DNA of 64,000 nucleotides from Flavobacterium aeripolare (GTDB taxonomy: Bacteria > Bacteroidota > Bacteroidia > Flavobacteriales > Flavobacteriaceae), in contig NZ_JABSNL010000011.1 in the NCBI RefSeq assembly GCF_013294025.1, positions 1 through 64,000 of the forward strand, read 5' to 3'. A program made the translations under genes and the position numbers. This document shows, piece by piece, positions 44,319 to 54,567 of this stretch. The notes below the pieces were generated by a model. The model was not told where the DNA came from, did no database searches, and saw nothing but the letters and a program-made list of their open reading frames with translations. Position 1 is the stretch's first letter; every line of letters begins with the position of its first letter.

Positions 44319-44707
44319 AATTTCATATTTATATATTCTTTTTGATAACAATCATAGCATTCATCATTTAAAAGCAATTTATTTCCTTCTAAAACGTACC
44401 ATTGACTTGGACTGCCAGAAGTATAAACAAGCATTTGTTTTTCTCCACCAGAAATCGATTTTTTAGTTGCTAATCTATAATGCTCAGTTGCGATCAAAGT
44501 ACCACTTTCGTATATCTTAACATCTGTTTTCGAAATAACAATCTCGCTAATTACCGTTGGCATTATGGTTTTACCTGTAATTCCTCCGCTCATCTTAACT
44601 AATTGCCATTTACCTACAATAGATTTCCCAGTCAAAACTGAATCACTAGTTGATGAACAACTACTAATACACAGCATTAATGCAACAAACAAGATCATTT
44701 TTTTCAT
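44315..44707 (-). CDS. Small lipocalin-like lipoprotein
   Basis: 130 residues from the ATG at 44707 (MKKMILFVALMLCISSC, lipid-anchored at Cys17). The mature part opens with IVGKWQLVKMSGG, the W-x-L motif of bacterial lipocalin-like domains, and continues as beta strands. The longer ORF start at 44743 adds 12 residues ahead of the signal peptide and is rejected. Its stop overlaps the start of the following small membrane protein gene, so both are one operon. Function unknown. Confidence 0.72.
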   Translation of the reverse strand: MKKMILFVALMLCISSCSSTSDSVLTGKSIVGKWQLVKMSGGITGKTIMPTVISEIVISKTDVKIYESGTLIATEHYRLATKKSISGGEKQMLVYTSGSPSQWYVLEGNKLLLNDECYDCYQKEYINMKL

Positions 44708-44828
44708 AAAGACTATTTTTAACCAAGGTACTAATATACGCAAATGGCTACTTGAAAATTAAATAACCTACTATTTTCAAATGCCTTAGCTTACAATTAT
44801 AACTGACGCATCAATGAACAATGAGCTC

Positions 44829-44878
44829 GCATGAGGGATAGCAGCTAGCTACCGAAGTAGCGCGTATAGCCCGACGCC
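44829..44878. repeat. Intergenic palindromic element (GAGGGATAGCAG...TATAGCCCGACGCC)
   Basis: GCATGAGGGATAGCAGCTAG and GCGTATAGCCCGACGCC surround the small hairpin GCTACCGAAGTAGC. Its parts (GATAGCAG, ATAGCCCGA) resemble the ends of the A/B/C repeat family, but the element is shorter. It lies just downstream of the proC terminator. Confidence 0.45.
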
Positions 44879-44885
44879 ATAAAAA

Positions 44886-44923
44886 AAAGGGTCTTATCAA
44901 GACATTGCTGATAAGACCCTTTT
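44886..44923 (-). terminator. Terminator of the mgtE-proC side
   Basis: AAGGGTCTTATC and GATAAGACCCTT form a 12-bp stem with T and A runs on both sides, 38 nt past the proC stop. Confidence 0.85.
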
Positions 44924-44961
44924 ATTTTATGGGGGCATGCCCAAAACAGTATTTGCTGTAA

Positions 44962-45738
44962 CTATCCCTTGATTTTCTTTAATGCAGCTTTTATTCCTCG
45001 TATTATTGACGAACTAAAGCCATGTGATTCCATTTCGCTTAATCCTGCAATAGTGCAGCCTTGTGGCGTAGTTACACGATCAATTAATTGCTCTGGGTGT
45101 ACTTGCTCTTCCATCAACATTTTTGCAGCACCTTTTACAGTTTGTGCAGAAATTTCTAAAGCAGTTTGCCAGTCAAAACCTATTTCGATTCCTGCTTGCA
45201 TGGAGGCACGAATATAACGCAATGCAAAGGCAGTCCCTGAGGCAGCTAACACTGTTGCAGCATCCATTAATTTCTCGTCAATTACTGGAGCAGTCCCTAA
45301 ATCAGCAAAAAGTGTAACCAATTTTTGGCCTTGAGTCGCATTGCTCTCATGAAAAGAAATACAAGTAGCTGACTCTCCAAATTGTGCTGCAATATTAGGC
45401 ATGATTCGGATTGCTTGATGCTCCTGCCCTATTTTATTCTGCAAAGCTTCTGTAGAAAGACCTGTAACAGCCGAGGCAATTATCTTATTTTTTATTACCG
45501 GCAAAATCTCTGACAAAACAAGATCCACCTGATACGGCTTTACAGTCAAAATCACCAAATCGGCTTCTTGAATTGCATGTGTATTATCTGTAGAAAGAGT
45601 AATTCCAAGTGGTTCTAGATGTGTAATTTTACTAATGTTTCTACGTGTAACTGTAATTTTATGGTTGCTGGAAAACTTAGCTAAACCTATCGCCACAGAG
45701 GCGCCTAGATTCCCACCTCCAATAATGTGAATATTCAT
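44962..45738 (-). CDS. proC: Pyrroline-5-carboxylate reductase
   Basis: Last step of proline synthesis: reduces P5C with NAD(P)H. The Rossmann opening IHIIGGGNLGASVAIGL starts the protein, LVILTVKPYQVDLVL is near residue 65, and the C-terminal dimerisation helices show DAATVLAASGTAFALRYI and the P5CR signature RVTTPQGCTIAGLSEME (about 220-236). 258 residues, normal length. It lies 48 nt after mgtE in the same direction. Confidence 0.96.
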   Translation of the reverse strand: MNIHIIGGGNLGASVAIGLAKFSSNHKITVTRRNISKITHLEPLGITLSTDNTHAIQEADLVILTVKPYQVDLVLSEILPVIKNKIIASAVTGLSTEALQNKIGQEHQAIRIMPNIAAQFGESATCISFHESNATQGQKLVTLFADLGTAPVIDEKLMDAATVLAASGTAFALRYIRASMQAGIEIGFDWQTALEISAQTVKGAAKMLMEEQVHPEQLIDRVTTPQGCTIAGLSEMESHGFSSSIIRGIKAALKKIKG

Positions 45739-45786
45739 TTTTAGTCGTTGTTAGTTGGTTGTTATAGTTCAATAGTTTTATGTGTT

Positions 45787-47139
45787 TTAAAAACCCAATA
45801 TCATTCTCGCAATGGAGAAATAAATCAGGATTCCGCAAATATCATTACTAGTGGTGATAAATGGCCCGGTTGCTAATGCGGGGTCTACGCCAAATTTATC
45901 GAGTAATAATGGTACGAAAGTTCCAATCAGGGAGGCAATAATAATAACCGACATTAATGCGGCACAAATTACAAATCCTATAATAGGTTCTTCATCAAGT
46001 AGAAAGTAACTTCCCAGAAATAAGATACAAGCCAAGATTCCTCCATTTAATAAACTAAGTGAAATCTCTTTAATTAATCGTCTAAAGAGTGAGCCGCTCA
46101 AAGTATTATTAGCTAAACCTTGTACAATTATTGCTGACGATTGCACTCCCACATTTCCTGCCATTGCAGCAATAAGTGGTGTGAAAAAGAATAAATTTCC
46201 GTGTTCGGCCATCGCTCCTTCAAACAATCCTAATACTTTAACGGTTATGAAACCACCTAGCAACGCCAATACTAACCAAGGCAAACGTGCCTTAGATAAT
46301 TCTAAGATGCTATCATCTGCCTCTACGTCTTGAGAGATACCCGCCGCTAACTGGTAATCTTTATCAGCTTCTTCTCTTATCACATCAATAATATCATCAA
46401 TGGTGATACGACCTACTAATCGACCCATGGCATCTACTACGGGAATTGCTTCTAAGTCGTATTTTTGCATGATACGCGCTACCTCAACATCCTCAGCATC
46501 TACATTAACAAAGGTTACTTTATTGATATAAATATCTGCAATTTGAGTCTTAGTCGATGTCGTTAATAAATCTTTTAAAGACAAGCGCCCTTTTAACCTA
46601 TTCTCATCATCGACTACATAAATAGAGTGAACACGAGAAACATTTTCGGCTTGTGCACGCATCTCTTTTACGCATGTAAGCACGCTCCAGTTTTCGTTTA
46701 CCTTTACAAGCTCTTTCCCCATTAATCCACCAGCGGTGTCCTCGTCATAACGCAATAGATCAATAATGTCTTTTGCGTGCTCTAAATCGTCCAGCTCAAA
46801 GATTACCTGTTCTTTCTTAGATTGTGAAAGTTCAGCGATGATATCAGCAGCATCATCGGTATTCAGCTCATCAAGCTCCTCTGCAATTTCTTTTGCAGAA
46901 AGCCTTTTAAGGATATTCTCTCTAAGGTCATCTTCTAATTCAAGAAGTATTTCGGATGTTTTCTCTGAATCTAAGACCTTAAAAATATAGGTTGCCTCAT
47001 CAAAATCTAGTTCGTCCAGAATCTCGGCTATATCGGCGTGGTGCATTTCACCAAGTAAACGCTCTAAACCGGCGTCGTCCTTGCTAACAATGTATTGCTC
47101 TAATTCGAGTATTAAGTCTTTACTGATTTTAAATTCCAT
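45787..47139 (-). CDS. mgtE: Magnesium transporter MgtE
   Basis: Mg2+ channel of the inner membrane, 450 residues. An acidic cytoplasmic N domain (about 5-130, [19 protein letters not shown]) is followed by two CBS domains (about 135-255), which act as the Mg2+ sensor. Five membrane helices follow (about 285-450), with the conserved [20 protein letters not shown] and the P-A-L-A-TGP-x-x-TTSND pore helix (residues 415-430). Its start codon lies 11 nt inside the 3' end of rsmA, so the genes are translationally coupled. This pairing is common in flavobacteria. Confidence 0.96.
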   Translation of the reverse strand: MEFKISKDLILELEQYIVSKDDAGLERLLGEMHHADIAEILDELDFDEATYIFKVLDSEKTSEILLELEDDLRENILKRLSAKEIAEELDELNTDDAADIIAELSQSKKEQVIFELDDLEHAKDIIDLLRYDEDTAGGLMGKELVKVNENWSVLTCVKEMRAQAENVSRVHSIYVVDDENRLKGRLSLKDLLTTSTKTQIADIYINKVTFVNVDAEDVEVARIMQKYDLEAIPVVDAMGRLVGRITIDDIIDVIREEADKDYQLAAGISQDVEADDSILELSKARLPWLVLALLGGFITVKVLGLFEGAMAEHGNLFFFTPLIAAMAGNVGVQSSAIIVQGLANNTLSGSLFRRLIKEISLSLLNGGILACILFLGSYFLLDEEPIIGFVICAALMSVIIIASLIGTFVPLLLDKFGVDPALATGPFITTSNDICGILIYFSIARMILGF

Positions 47140-47908
47140 CGGCTTCTATTTTCTTTGTTAGTTCAATAAATTCTTCTACGCTAAGTTGTTCTGGTCGTAG
47201 ATTAAAAACAGTATCTTCTCTTAATTCATCAGATAAATTTAGTGTTTTCAAACTATTTCTAAGGGTTTTACGACGTTGCTGAAAAGCAGTTTTTACCACC
47301 GTAAAGAATAGTTTTTCGCCGCAAGGCAAACTATAATCAGCTTTTCTACGCATACGCAATACTCCTGACTTCACCTTTGGTGGTGGAATAAATACGTGTT
47401 CATCAACTGTAAATAAATATTCTACATCGTAAAAGGCTTGCGCCAAAACAGATAAGATTCCGTACGCTTTACTTCCTTTTTTCTCGCAGATACGTTCGGC
47501 CACTTCCTTTTGAAACATTCCAGCAAATTCTGGAATTTGGTGTTTTAATTCTAAAGTTTTAAAAACGATTTGAGTAGAGATATTGTATGGGAAATTACCA
47601 ATTATAGCAAATTGCTTTCCTTGAAAAACTTCATTGATATCGTATCTCAAAAAATCTTTAGAGATAATTTTATCTTTCAGTTTAGGGTAATTTTCATCTA
47701 AATAGGTTACCGACTCTGTATCGATCTCAATAACATAGGTGTTTGTAGGCTTGTCCAGTAAGTACTTTGTAAGCACTCCCATTCCTGGCCCTATTTCTAA
47801 CACGTCATCGTAGCCTTCAAGATTAATGGTATCTGCTATTGCTTTTGCAATGCTCTCATCCTTCAAGAAATGCTGTCCGAGGTGTTTTTTTGCTTTTACT
47901 TTTTCCAT
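47129..47908 (-). CDS. rsmA: 16S rRNA (adenine(1518)-N(6)/adenine(1519)-N(6))-dimethyltransferase
   Basis: Dimethylates two adenines in helix 45 of 16S rRNA using SAM, a late step of 30S maturation. The motifs are [14 protein letters not shown] at the start, the SAM site [18 protein letters not shown] near residue 36, and motif [16 protein letters not shown] (NFPY for NLPY) near residue 100. 259 residues. It overlaps mgtE by 11 nt. A heptamer hairpin (47922-47974) lies directly upstream of the start. Confidence 0.96.
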   Translation of the reverse strand: MEKVKAKKHLGQHFLKDESIAKAIADTINLEGYDDVLEIGPGMGVLTKYLLDKPTNTYVIEIDTESVTYLDENYPKLKDKIISKDFLRYDINEVFQGKQFAIIGNFPYNISTQIVFKTLELKHQIPEFAGMFQKEVAERICEKKGSKAYGILSVLAQAFYDVEYLFTVDEHVFIPPPKVKSGVLRMRRKADYSLPCGEKLFFTVVKTAFQQRRKTLRNSLKTLNLSDELREDTVFNLRPEQLSVEEFIELTKKIEADGI

Positions 47909-47921
47909 GATTTTTTTTTAA

Positions 47922-47974
47922 AGTTTAAAGTTGTACAGCGTTAGTTTCCCAACTCACCAGTTGTTCTTTAAACT
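47922..47974. repeat. Heptamer-type inverted repeat upstream of rsmA
   Basis: AGTTTAAAG (47922-47930) and CTTTAAACT (47966-47974) are perfect 9-nt inverted copies around a 35-nt spacer. The units match those between atpD and atpC (21713-21777). Confidence 0.55.
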
Positions 47975-48077
47975 ATTATTGACTTTTAAAAGTCGTGCAG
48001 CTTATCTAATAGTATTTTGGTTTATAAGCAATACTAGCTCTTGTGTAGAAGCTTATTGACTACGAAACCAGTATATA

Positions 48078-48389
48078 TTAGTGCTCTGAAATTACTTGTA
48101 ACTCTGTTCTAAAAGCCAATACTTTATCGCCAAACAACTTTTCTATTTCAGCTCTAAATCTTGGTCCGTCTTCTTGGTAATATCTTTCTAAAGTTTCTTT
48201 ACTATCTGTTGTATATTGCACTGAGTAAGTAACTCCGCCCATTTCCTCTTCGATTAAAACGCGCACTAACCTTGCCGATACAAATTTTCCTGTAGCCAAT
48301 ATTTCTGGAATATGCTTGTGCTGCATGAAAATCATCCATTGATCGTGAATACTCTCGTGTACGTTGCTTGTTACGTTATATATTATCAT
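48078..48389 (-). CDS. DUF4286 family protein
   Basis: A 103-residue soluble alpha/beta protein opening MIIYNVTSNVHESIHDQWMI, the DUF4286 pattern (IYNVTxxV...W..WM..xHIPE), and closing with a LAFRTELQVI strand. It looks like a small ferredoxin-fold stress-type or monooxygenase-type domain. There is no known role. It stands between the TPR gene (61 nt away) and rsmA in the same direction, part of the serS-TPR-DUF4286-rsmA-mgtE-proC run. Confidence 0.85.
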   Translation of the reverse strand: MIIYNVTSNVHESIHDQWMIFMQHKHIPEILATGKFVSARLVRVLIEEEMGGVTYSVQYTTDSKETLERYYQEDGPRFRAEIEKLFGDKVLAFRTELQVISEH

Positions 48390-48450
48390 TATTTTTCTTT
48401 TTAATTGTTTGTCATTGATTTGCTTAAGCAGTCAATCTAAATCTGCTTTA

Positions 48451-50229
48451 TTATAAATTAGTATCTCCTCTTAACTTTCTAAAAGCTTTTCTAGCCTCTA
48501 CAAAATATATACTGTCCTCATGATTAAAAATTATTTTCTCGTAGAGTGGTTTTGCCTTCTCTGGTTCGTTTAATTTTTTATTATAAATCTCTGCCGAAAA
48601 ATAGAGCGCTTCATCACTGTAAATACCATCGGCATGATTGCTTATGATATTTTGATATTGGCTTAAAGCCAAGTCATACTGCTTATTTTTTTCAAATATC
48701 GTTCCCAGTCGAAGCAAGCTAATCGCTTCTATTTCTTGACCTTTGAATTGCTTTAAAATAGATTGAAACTGCGCAATTGCAGCCTCACTCCTATTTTGAT
48801 ACTGTAGATAATCTCCTTTTGCAAATTCCTTTAAGGCGGTTTGCGTAGAATCTGCTACAGTATTGTCATTGATCAACAAATAATACTCTAAAGCATCATT
48901 TGCAATCAGCTGTGTATTTGCTGCTTTTAACTCCTTAAATTGCTTTAACGCCCATTTAAAATCAGCCTTAAAATAGCTCGTCTTGGCTGCTTTTAAACTA
49001 GCTTCATGAGCAACAACATCATTTTTTAAATCTAATTCTACCTGCGAATAGTACAATAAAGCTTGATTGAATTTCTCATCATAAAGCATAATATCTGCAA
49101 GTTCCATTTTAGCCTGAGCAATCTGGTAATTATTCAATTGCAACTTCAAAGCAGTATCAATAATGGCACGCGCTTTTTCTGGATTTGCTAAATTAAACGC
49201 CACAAAATGTGCTTGAATCAACTGCAAAGATAAGGTAAACGGAGTGATTTCATATTTAGCAAGCAAAGCTTCTAGATCTAAGTCTATTGCGGGGTAATCA
49301 TTTTGTTTTGCAACATCGATTTTCATTTTTATCAAGTAGGTATCTGCTTGAATAAGCAATGCTAGATCAGTAGTGTTCTCAGTTATGTAGCTCAAGATTT
49401 CAACAGCAGTGTCTAAATCTTCTTCTAGTATACTTTGCTGCGCTAGACTCACAATGGTCCCTAGCGACTGCGGATTGCGTTTGTATATTGCTTTTTCTTG
49501 AATAAAAGCCTTGCCATACTCTCTTTGCTGCACATAAAACCAACTCAAATATTGATTCCAGAATACATCTTGTGTTTTTTGAACCCTAAGAATTAAGGCC
49601 TTCCTTAAATTATCACTAAAACTAGTGTCACTCTCATCAAAAAGGTAGCGTGCAAGTTGGCTTTTTATAAGGTTTGAATTATCTGGGTTTTCAAAGTTGG
49701 CATCTAATAACGTATTTATCATTAGCTCCATGTTACCCATTTGGCCATAAAGCAGTGCTTTTTGATAGTCAAATTTATAATTGGGCTGTACAAACGTCAC
49801 TGTATCGTATGCTTTTACAGCATATTCTAAAAGTGATTTTTGCTCAAATGAATTTGCAACACTATAAACTTCTCTAGTGCTTTTATTAACGCGCTCTATT
49901 GCTTGATCATAAAATGATTTAGCTTGTACTTCATCTTGTTGCAAGTGCGCATTATAACCTAGCTCAACTAACAGTGCACCTTGATTGTATTTTGCAAAGC
50001 GTTCTTTTAATAGTTTATTAGCATCGTCATATTGCTTTAACTGCTGGCAACAATCAACAATTCTTAGAAAGTACTGCATGTTTTGTGGCGCCGTTTGCAA
50101 TAACTCTTCATAACTTAATTTAGCTTTTTCAAAGTCACTTCTTTCATAGTAGTACCCAGCTAATTGTTCGTTTTGTGAAAAACCAACCGCTGATATAAAT
50201 AATGTAAAAAGTAGAAAAAGCTTTTTCAT
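48451..50229 (-). CDS. Tetratricopeptide-repeat protein (periplasmic)
   Basis: 592 residues with a signal peptide (cleavage near SAVGFSQ, residue 19). The rest is a superhelix of TPR-type helical pairs: YYERSDFEKAKLSYEELL at about 28-45, a middle block near 350-420 (ALLYYSQVELDLKNDVVAHE), and a C-terminal block with DLALSQYQNIISNHADGIYS near 545. No lipobox or membrane anchor is seen, so it is probably periplasmic and mediates protein contacts. It lies between serS and DUF4286. Confidence 0.85.
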   Translation of the reverse strand: MKKLFLLFTLFISAVGFSQNEQLAGYYYERSDFEKAKLSYEELLQTAPQNMQYFLRIVDCCQQLKQYDDANKLLKERFAKYNQGALLVELGYNAHLQQDEVQAKSFYDQAIERVNKSTREVYSVANSFEQKSLLEYAVKAYDTVTFVQPNYKFDYQKALLYGQMGNMELMINTLLDANFENPDNSNLIKSQLARYLFDESDTSFSDNLRKALILRVQKTQDVFWNQYLSWFYVQQREYGKAFIQEKAIYKRNPQSLGTIVSLAQQSILEEDLDTAVEILSYITENTTDLALLIQADTYLIKMKIDVAKQNDYPAIDLDLEALLAKYEITPFTLSLQLIQAHFVAFNLANPEKARAIIDTALKLQLNNYQIAQAKMELADIMLYDEKFNQALLYYSQVELDLKNDVVAHEASLKAAKTSYFKADFKWALKQFKELKAANTQLIANDALEYYLLINDNTVADSTQTALKEFAKGDYLQYQNRSEAAIAQFQSILKQFKGQEIEAISLLRLGTIFEKNKQYDLALSQYQNIISNHADGIYSDEALYFSAEIYNKKLNEPEKAKPLYEKIIFNHEDSIYFVEARKAFRKLRGDTNL

Positions 50230-50285
50230 AACCGTATTAGGTTTCGAAATTAAATTTAAAAGAATTCCTTTCTTCCATAAAACAG

Positions 50286-50327
50286 TAAGAAACTAAGAGC
50301 ATTTTAGCAACGCAACTTAGTTTCTTA
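50286..50327 (-). terminator. Hairpin between serS and the TPR gene
   Basis: TAAGAAACTAAG (50286-50297) and CTTAGTTTCTTA (50316-50327) form a perfect 12-bp stem with an 18-nt loop. There is no U-tract, so termination is not certain; it may slow or protect the transcript. Confidence 0.5.
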
Positions 50328-50357
50328 TTATAATGTATCTCTATTAACTCAAAAGAA

Positions 50358-51629
50358 TTAATTGATGATGTCAAATCCACAGTAAGGGCGCAGTACCTCT
50401 GGTATTACTATTCCTTCTGCTGTTTGATAATTTTCAATTATTCCAGCAAGTACTCTAGGCAATGCTAGCGAACTTCCATTCAAGGTATGTGCTAACTGGC
50501 TTTTACCATCTTTATCTTTGAAACGCAATTTTAAGCGATTTGCCTGAAAGGTTTCAAAATTAGATACCGAAGAAATTTCTAACCAGCGATCCTGAGCTGT
50601 AGAAAATACTTCAAAATCGTATGTTAATGCCGATGTGAATCCCATATCACCACCACAAAGGCGCAATATTCTATAAGGTAATTTTAATTCGTCTAATATT
50701 TCTTTAATATGCTCCACCATACCATCTAATGCCTCATAAGACTTATCAGGATGTTCTACACGCACAATTTCTACCTTATCAAACTGGTGTAAACGATTCA
50801 ATCCACGTACATGCGCTCCATACGATCCAGCTTCACGACGAAAACACGGTGTGTAAGCAGTTGTCAAAATGGGAAAATCACTTTCGTTTAAAATAACATC
50901 TCTAAACATATTAGTTACAGGAACCTCAGCTGTAGGGATTAAATACAAATCATCAGCAGCATCATGATACATCTGCCCTTCTTTGTCTGGCAATTGTCCC
51001 GTTCCATAAGCCGACGCTTCATTTACAAAATGCGGCACTTGCACTTCGTTATAACCTGCAGCAGTATTTTTATCTAAAAAATAATTAATTAAAGCACGTT
51101 GCAACCTTGCTCCTTTTCCTTTATAAACAGGAAAACCTGCTCCTGTTATTTTAACACCTAATTCAAAATCAATGATGTCATATTTTTTAACTAACTCCCA
51201 GTGAGGTTGAGCACCTTCATGTAAAACGGGTACTTCTCCAGCTTCAAAAACGTTTAAATTTTCTTCTGGTGTTTTACCAGCAGGAACAATATCAGCAGGA
51301 AGATTAGGTAATGTATATAGTTTCTCTGTCAATTCGCTAGTCAATACTTCAGCAGCTTCAGCTAGTTCTTTACTTTTCTCCTTTAAAGAAACCGTTTTTT
51401 CTTTAAGAATACCTGCCTTCGCTTTTTCGCCAGATTTCATTAATTCCCCTATGTCTTTGGATAGCTTATTAGATTCAGCTAAAACATTGTCAAGCGCTAC
51501 TTGTGTAGCACGACGTTTTTCATCGAGTTGTACGACTTCCTCCACAACTGCTTTGACATCAAGATTTCTCTTTGCCAATGCTTGGATTACTTTTTCCTGA
51601 TTCTCTCTAATAAATGCAATTTGTAACAT
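50358..51629 (-). CDS. serS: Serine-tRNA ligase
   Basis: Charges tRNA-Ser in the cytoplasm. Residues 25-105 are the antiparallel coiled-coil tRNA-binding arm. Class II motif 2 is CFRREAGSYGAHVRGLNRLH (about 262-281) and motif 3 is LAHTLNGSSLALPRVLAGII (about 384-403). 423 residues, like E. coli SerRS. It heads the leftward housekeeping run. Confidence 0.98.
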   Translation of the reverse strand: MLQIAFIRENQEKVIQALAKRNLDVKAVVEEVVQLDEKRRATQVALDNVLAESNKLSKDIGELMKSGEKAKAGILKEKTVSLKEKSKELAEAAEVLTSELTEKLYTLPNLPADIVPAGKTPEENLNVFEAGEVPVLHEGAQPHWELVKKYDIIDFELGVKITGAGFPVYKGKGARLQRALINYFLDKNTAAGYNEVQVPHFVNEASAYGTGQLPDKEGQMYHDAADDLYLIPTAEVPVTNMFRDVILNESDFPILTTAYTPCFRREAGSYGAHVRGLNRLHQFDKVEIVRVEHPDKSYEALDGMVEHIKEILDELKLPYRILRLCGGDMGFTSALTYDFEVFSTAQDRWLEISSVSNFETFQANRLKLRFKDKDGKSQLAHTLNGSSLALPRVLAGIIENYQTAEGIVIPEVLRPYCGFDIIN

Positions 51630-52160
51630 AGCTTAAATTTTAATGCTGTACTTTATTTTAATAGAAGCAAATTTAAACAAATGTTTCATACTTAAAGCGG
51701 AAACTTTAAATGAATGCCGTAATTGTAGCGATAATTCAAAATCTCAAATTGGCATCCTCAGCCTTCGACTACAAATTATAATTTTCGAATAAAAAAAGAA
51801 CGATATAAACAGCAAAATTAATTTGATAATTATGCTCCTTTTAAACACGGCTATTGAGAATAATTCTATTTATATATGCTATAATTACACATCCTACTTT
51901 TAAAATCCAGCTTTTTATTAATTTCTATTATTTTAACTTGTTTACTTAATATATATACATATATTTGGAAAACCAAATTGGTTACCCAATTTAACTTGTG
52001 CGTAATTTTATATTATTACGGCAATTTTGCGCATACATACTGCCATAAACAAACATCGTATTGCTGGTGATTTTATGATTGCCTAGCGTGACAGTAACTA
52101 TTATACCAAACCTAAAAAAAAGGAAAAAACGAGCTATAAAATAATTTGAAAATACTTTTC
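51630..52160. other. 531-nt upstream region between serS and the PL6 gene
   Basis: No ORF or RNA gene is credible here. It holds the operator-like palindrome at 51971-51983, a very A+T-rich stretch around 51930-52020, and presumably the serS promoter at its left end. I see no TAnnTTTG box close to the PL6 gene. Confidence 0.5.
51971..51983. promoter_or_regulatory. Operator-like palindrome upstream of the PL6 lyase
   Basis: AACCAA-A-TTGGTT is a perfect inverted repeat with a one-base centre, followed by ACCCAA. It lies about 180 nt before the start codon of the PL6 gene. Sites of this type would suit a dimeric (LacI- or GntR-type) regulator; the binding protein is unknown. Confidence 0.35.
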
Positions 52161-54485
52161 ATGAAAAGATTCCTATCTACATTAAGCATACTTACTTTAT
52201 TTATTGCGAGCAGTATAAATGCCGAAGCAAGCACCTTAAAGCCAAAAAAAGACATCAAGGTAAAAAATCTTGCTGAACTACGAAGTGCTATTAAAAATAG
52301 TAATGCCGGTGACCAAATCATTTTAGCAAATGGAACTTGGAAAGATGCTGAAATAAAATTCTACGGAAAAGGAACCAAGGACAATCCTATTGTTTTAAAA
52401 GCCGAAACTCCCGGTAAAGTTTTTATCGAAGGGGTTTCTAATTTAAAATTAGCGGGTAGCTATCTTGAAGTAAGAGATTTGTATTTCAAAAACGGATACA
52501 CGCCTTCAAATGCCGTAATTCAGTTTAAAATTAACAACGATTCTATTGCTAATAATTGTAAAGTTACTCAATGTGTTATTGAAGAATTTACGCAACCTGA
52601 CAGAGATGTGAGTGATCATTGGGTAGAATTCTGGGGAAGACACAATGAATTAAGCAACAACTACATCACTGGAAAATCAAATTTTGGACCTACAGTGCGT
52701 GTTTTTCTAGACGGTAACGAACACGTAAATAACTACCACCAAATCATCAATAACCATTTTGGACCTAGACCTAGAAAAGGTGGGCCACACGGCGAGACAA
52801 TCCAAATTGGGGATAGTGAAACTTCTATGACACCTTCTTACACCAATGTGGAAAACAATTTATTTGACCGTTGCAATGGTGAAGTAGAGATCATCTCTAG
52901 TAAATCAAACTTTAACGAATTCAAGAATAATGTATTTTTTGAAAGTGAAGGCTCATTAGTTTTAAGACATGGGAATTATGCTAAAATTGATGGAAACGTA
53001 TTTATAGGAAACGATGCTTCGGACCAAATGGGTGGAATTAGAATTATCAATACCGGACACTGGATTACAAATAATTATTTCTACAAAATTAAAGGAAACG
53101 CATTTAGAAGTGCAATAGCAATCATGAACGGAATTCCTAAATCTTCACTAAACCGTTACAATCAAGTGACAGATGTGGTGGTAGCATACAATTCATTTAT
53201 CGACTGCGTATCTCCTTGGCAGTTTAGTGTAGGTTCAAATGTAAGTCAGAAAGAAGTGTTGCCTAAATCAGAAATTAGATCAGCACGTCCAGAGCGTGTT
53301 ACCTTTGCAAATAACTTAATTTACAGCGCAAGTAAAAGTGAAAACCCTATTGTAAATTATGATAAAGTAGATGGCGTAAATTTCAAAAACAACTTTACTA
53401 ACAACGCAAACAAAAGCGAAGTACAACCTGCTGGATTAATCACAAAAGATTTTGCAGTAGAAAAAATTGCAACTGACATCTATTCATTAAAGCAAAATAA
53501 CAATGCTATTTTTGCAGGATTTGATTTCGAAAACATTACCAAAGACTTTTTTGGGAATGATAGAACGGTCTCAAATAATAGTATTGGCGCCATTGTAAAT
53601 CCAGTAAAATCTAACCCTATTCTTATCGATAAAACTAAGTACGGAACAAACTGGTTTGCTACTGAGACACCACAAGCAGCTGCTAATAAGATCATGGTTA
53701 CAACTTCAGATGAATTAGTGAATCAAATTAAGAGAGCAGTTTCAGGAGATATTATTGTATTAAAATCAGGTACTTTTAAACTTAGTGAATCAATTGTTAT
53801 TGATAAAGAAATTACAATTACTTCTAGCAATACTAAAAAGAAATCTAAGATTGAGTTCACTGCTGCAAAAACAGCTTTTGAAATGCATCCAAAAGGAAAT
53901 CTGATTTTGAAAGATGTTGTTTTATCAGGAAATAAATCTCAAAATGCTTTTACTACTTTAGATAAAAACATGAGTAAAGCGTATAATTTACATATTGAGA
54001 ACACTGAAATAACCAACTTTAAAAATGTGTTAGAAGTGTCTAAAGGGTCTTTCTCAGACAATGTAATTGTGGCTAATTCATTAATTACAAATTGTGAGAA
54101 TGGCTTTCTATTGAATAAAGAGACAAACGATGGTGGAGATTACAACGCCGAATTTGTAACCTTTACCAACTCAAAATTTGACGGTATTCAAGGTGTTGTT
54201 CTTGATTACTACCGTGGTGGTTATGATGAATCGACCATTGGTGGAAACCTAAAATTAGAAGGAAATACTTTTACAAATTGTGGTAAAGATCAAGCTGAAC
54301 ATATCTTGATTAAAAACAGGGGAATTGTATTTGTGACTATTGCTAACAACACATTCAAAGACAATGATGTAAAAACTATTGCAGTATTGTGGGGAGAAAA
54401 AGGACAAGCGCCGGTAGATAATAAAATCACAAATTCAGGAAAAATCGAAATCGTGCAAAATCTTGAAATGAAATTAATGTATTAA
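52161..54485 (+). CDS. PL6 polysaccharide lyase, probable alginate lyase (two beta-helix domains)
   Basis: About 774 residues from the ATG at 52161, with a signal peptide (MKRFLSTLSILTLFIASSINA). Residues 25-510 form the PL6 right-handed beta-helix. The catalytic pair of the family, Lys and Arg, is found at Lys248 (EIISSKSN) and Arg269 (LVLRHGN), 21 residues apart as in chondroitinase B; the acidic NGEVEI just before would bind Ca2+. A second beta-helix (about 515-770) follows, as in two-domain PL6 alginate lyases. Activity on alginate is favoured over dermatan sulfate by this architecture, but not proven. No SusCD pair or other alginate genes lie nearby. Confidence 0.85.
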   Translation: MKRFLSTLSILTLFIASSINAEASTLKPKKDIKVKNLAELRSAIKNSNAGDQIILANGTWKDAEIKFYGKGTKDNPIVLKAETPGKVFIEGVSNLKLAGSYLEVRDLYFKNGYTPSNAVIQFKINNDSIANNCKVTQCVIEEFTQPDRDVSDHWVEFWGRHNELSNNYITGKSNFGPTVRVFLDGNEHVNNYHQIINNHFGPRPRKGGPHGETIQIGDSETSMTPSYTNVENNLFDRCNGEVEIISSKSNFNEFKNNVFFESEGSLVLRHGNYAKIDGNVFIGNDASDQMGGIRIINTGHWITNNYFYKIKGNAFRSAIAIMNGIPKSSLNRYNQVTDVVVAYNSFIDCVSPWQFSVGSNVSQKEVLPKSEIRSARPERVTFANNLIYSASKSENPIVNYDKVDGVNFKNNFTNNANKSEVQPAGLITKDFAVEKIATDIYSLKQNNNAIFAGFDFENITKDFFGNDRTVSNNSIGAIVNPVKSNPILIDKTKYGTNWFATETPQAAANKIMVTTSDELVNQIKRAVSGDIIVLKSGTFKLSESIVIDKEITITSSNTKKKSKIEFTAAKTAFEMHPKGNLILKDVVLSGNKSQNAFTTLDKNMSKAYNLHIENTEITNFKNVLEVSKGSFSDNVIVANSLITNCENGFLLNKETNDGGDYNAEFVTFTNSKFDGIQGVVLDYYRGGYDESTIGGNLKLEGNTFTNCGKDQAEHILIKNRGIVFVTIANNTFKDNDVKTIAVLWGEKGQAPVDNKITNSGKIEIVQNLEMKLMY

Positions 54486-54567
54486 TTAATGCTGCCGCAA
54501 AAATGTTATCTATCCGTTTAACCTTTTTGTGACATATTATTTTAGTGAACTGTACGTTTATACAAAC

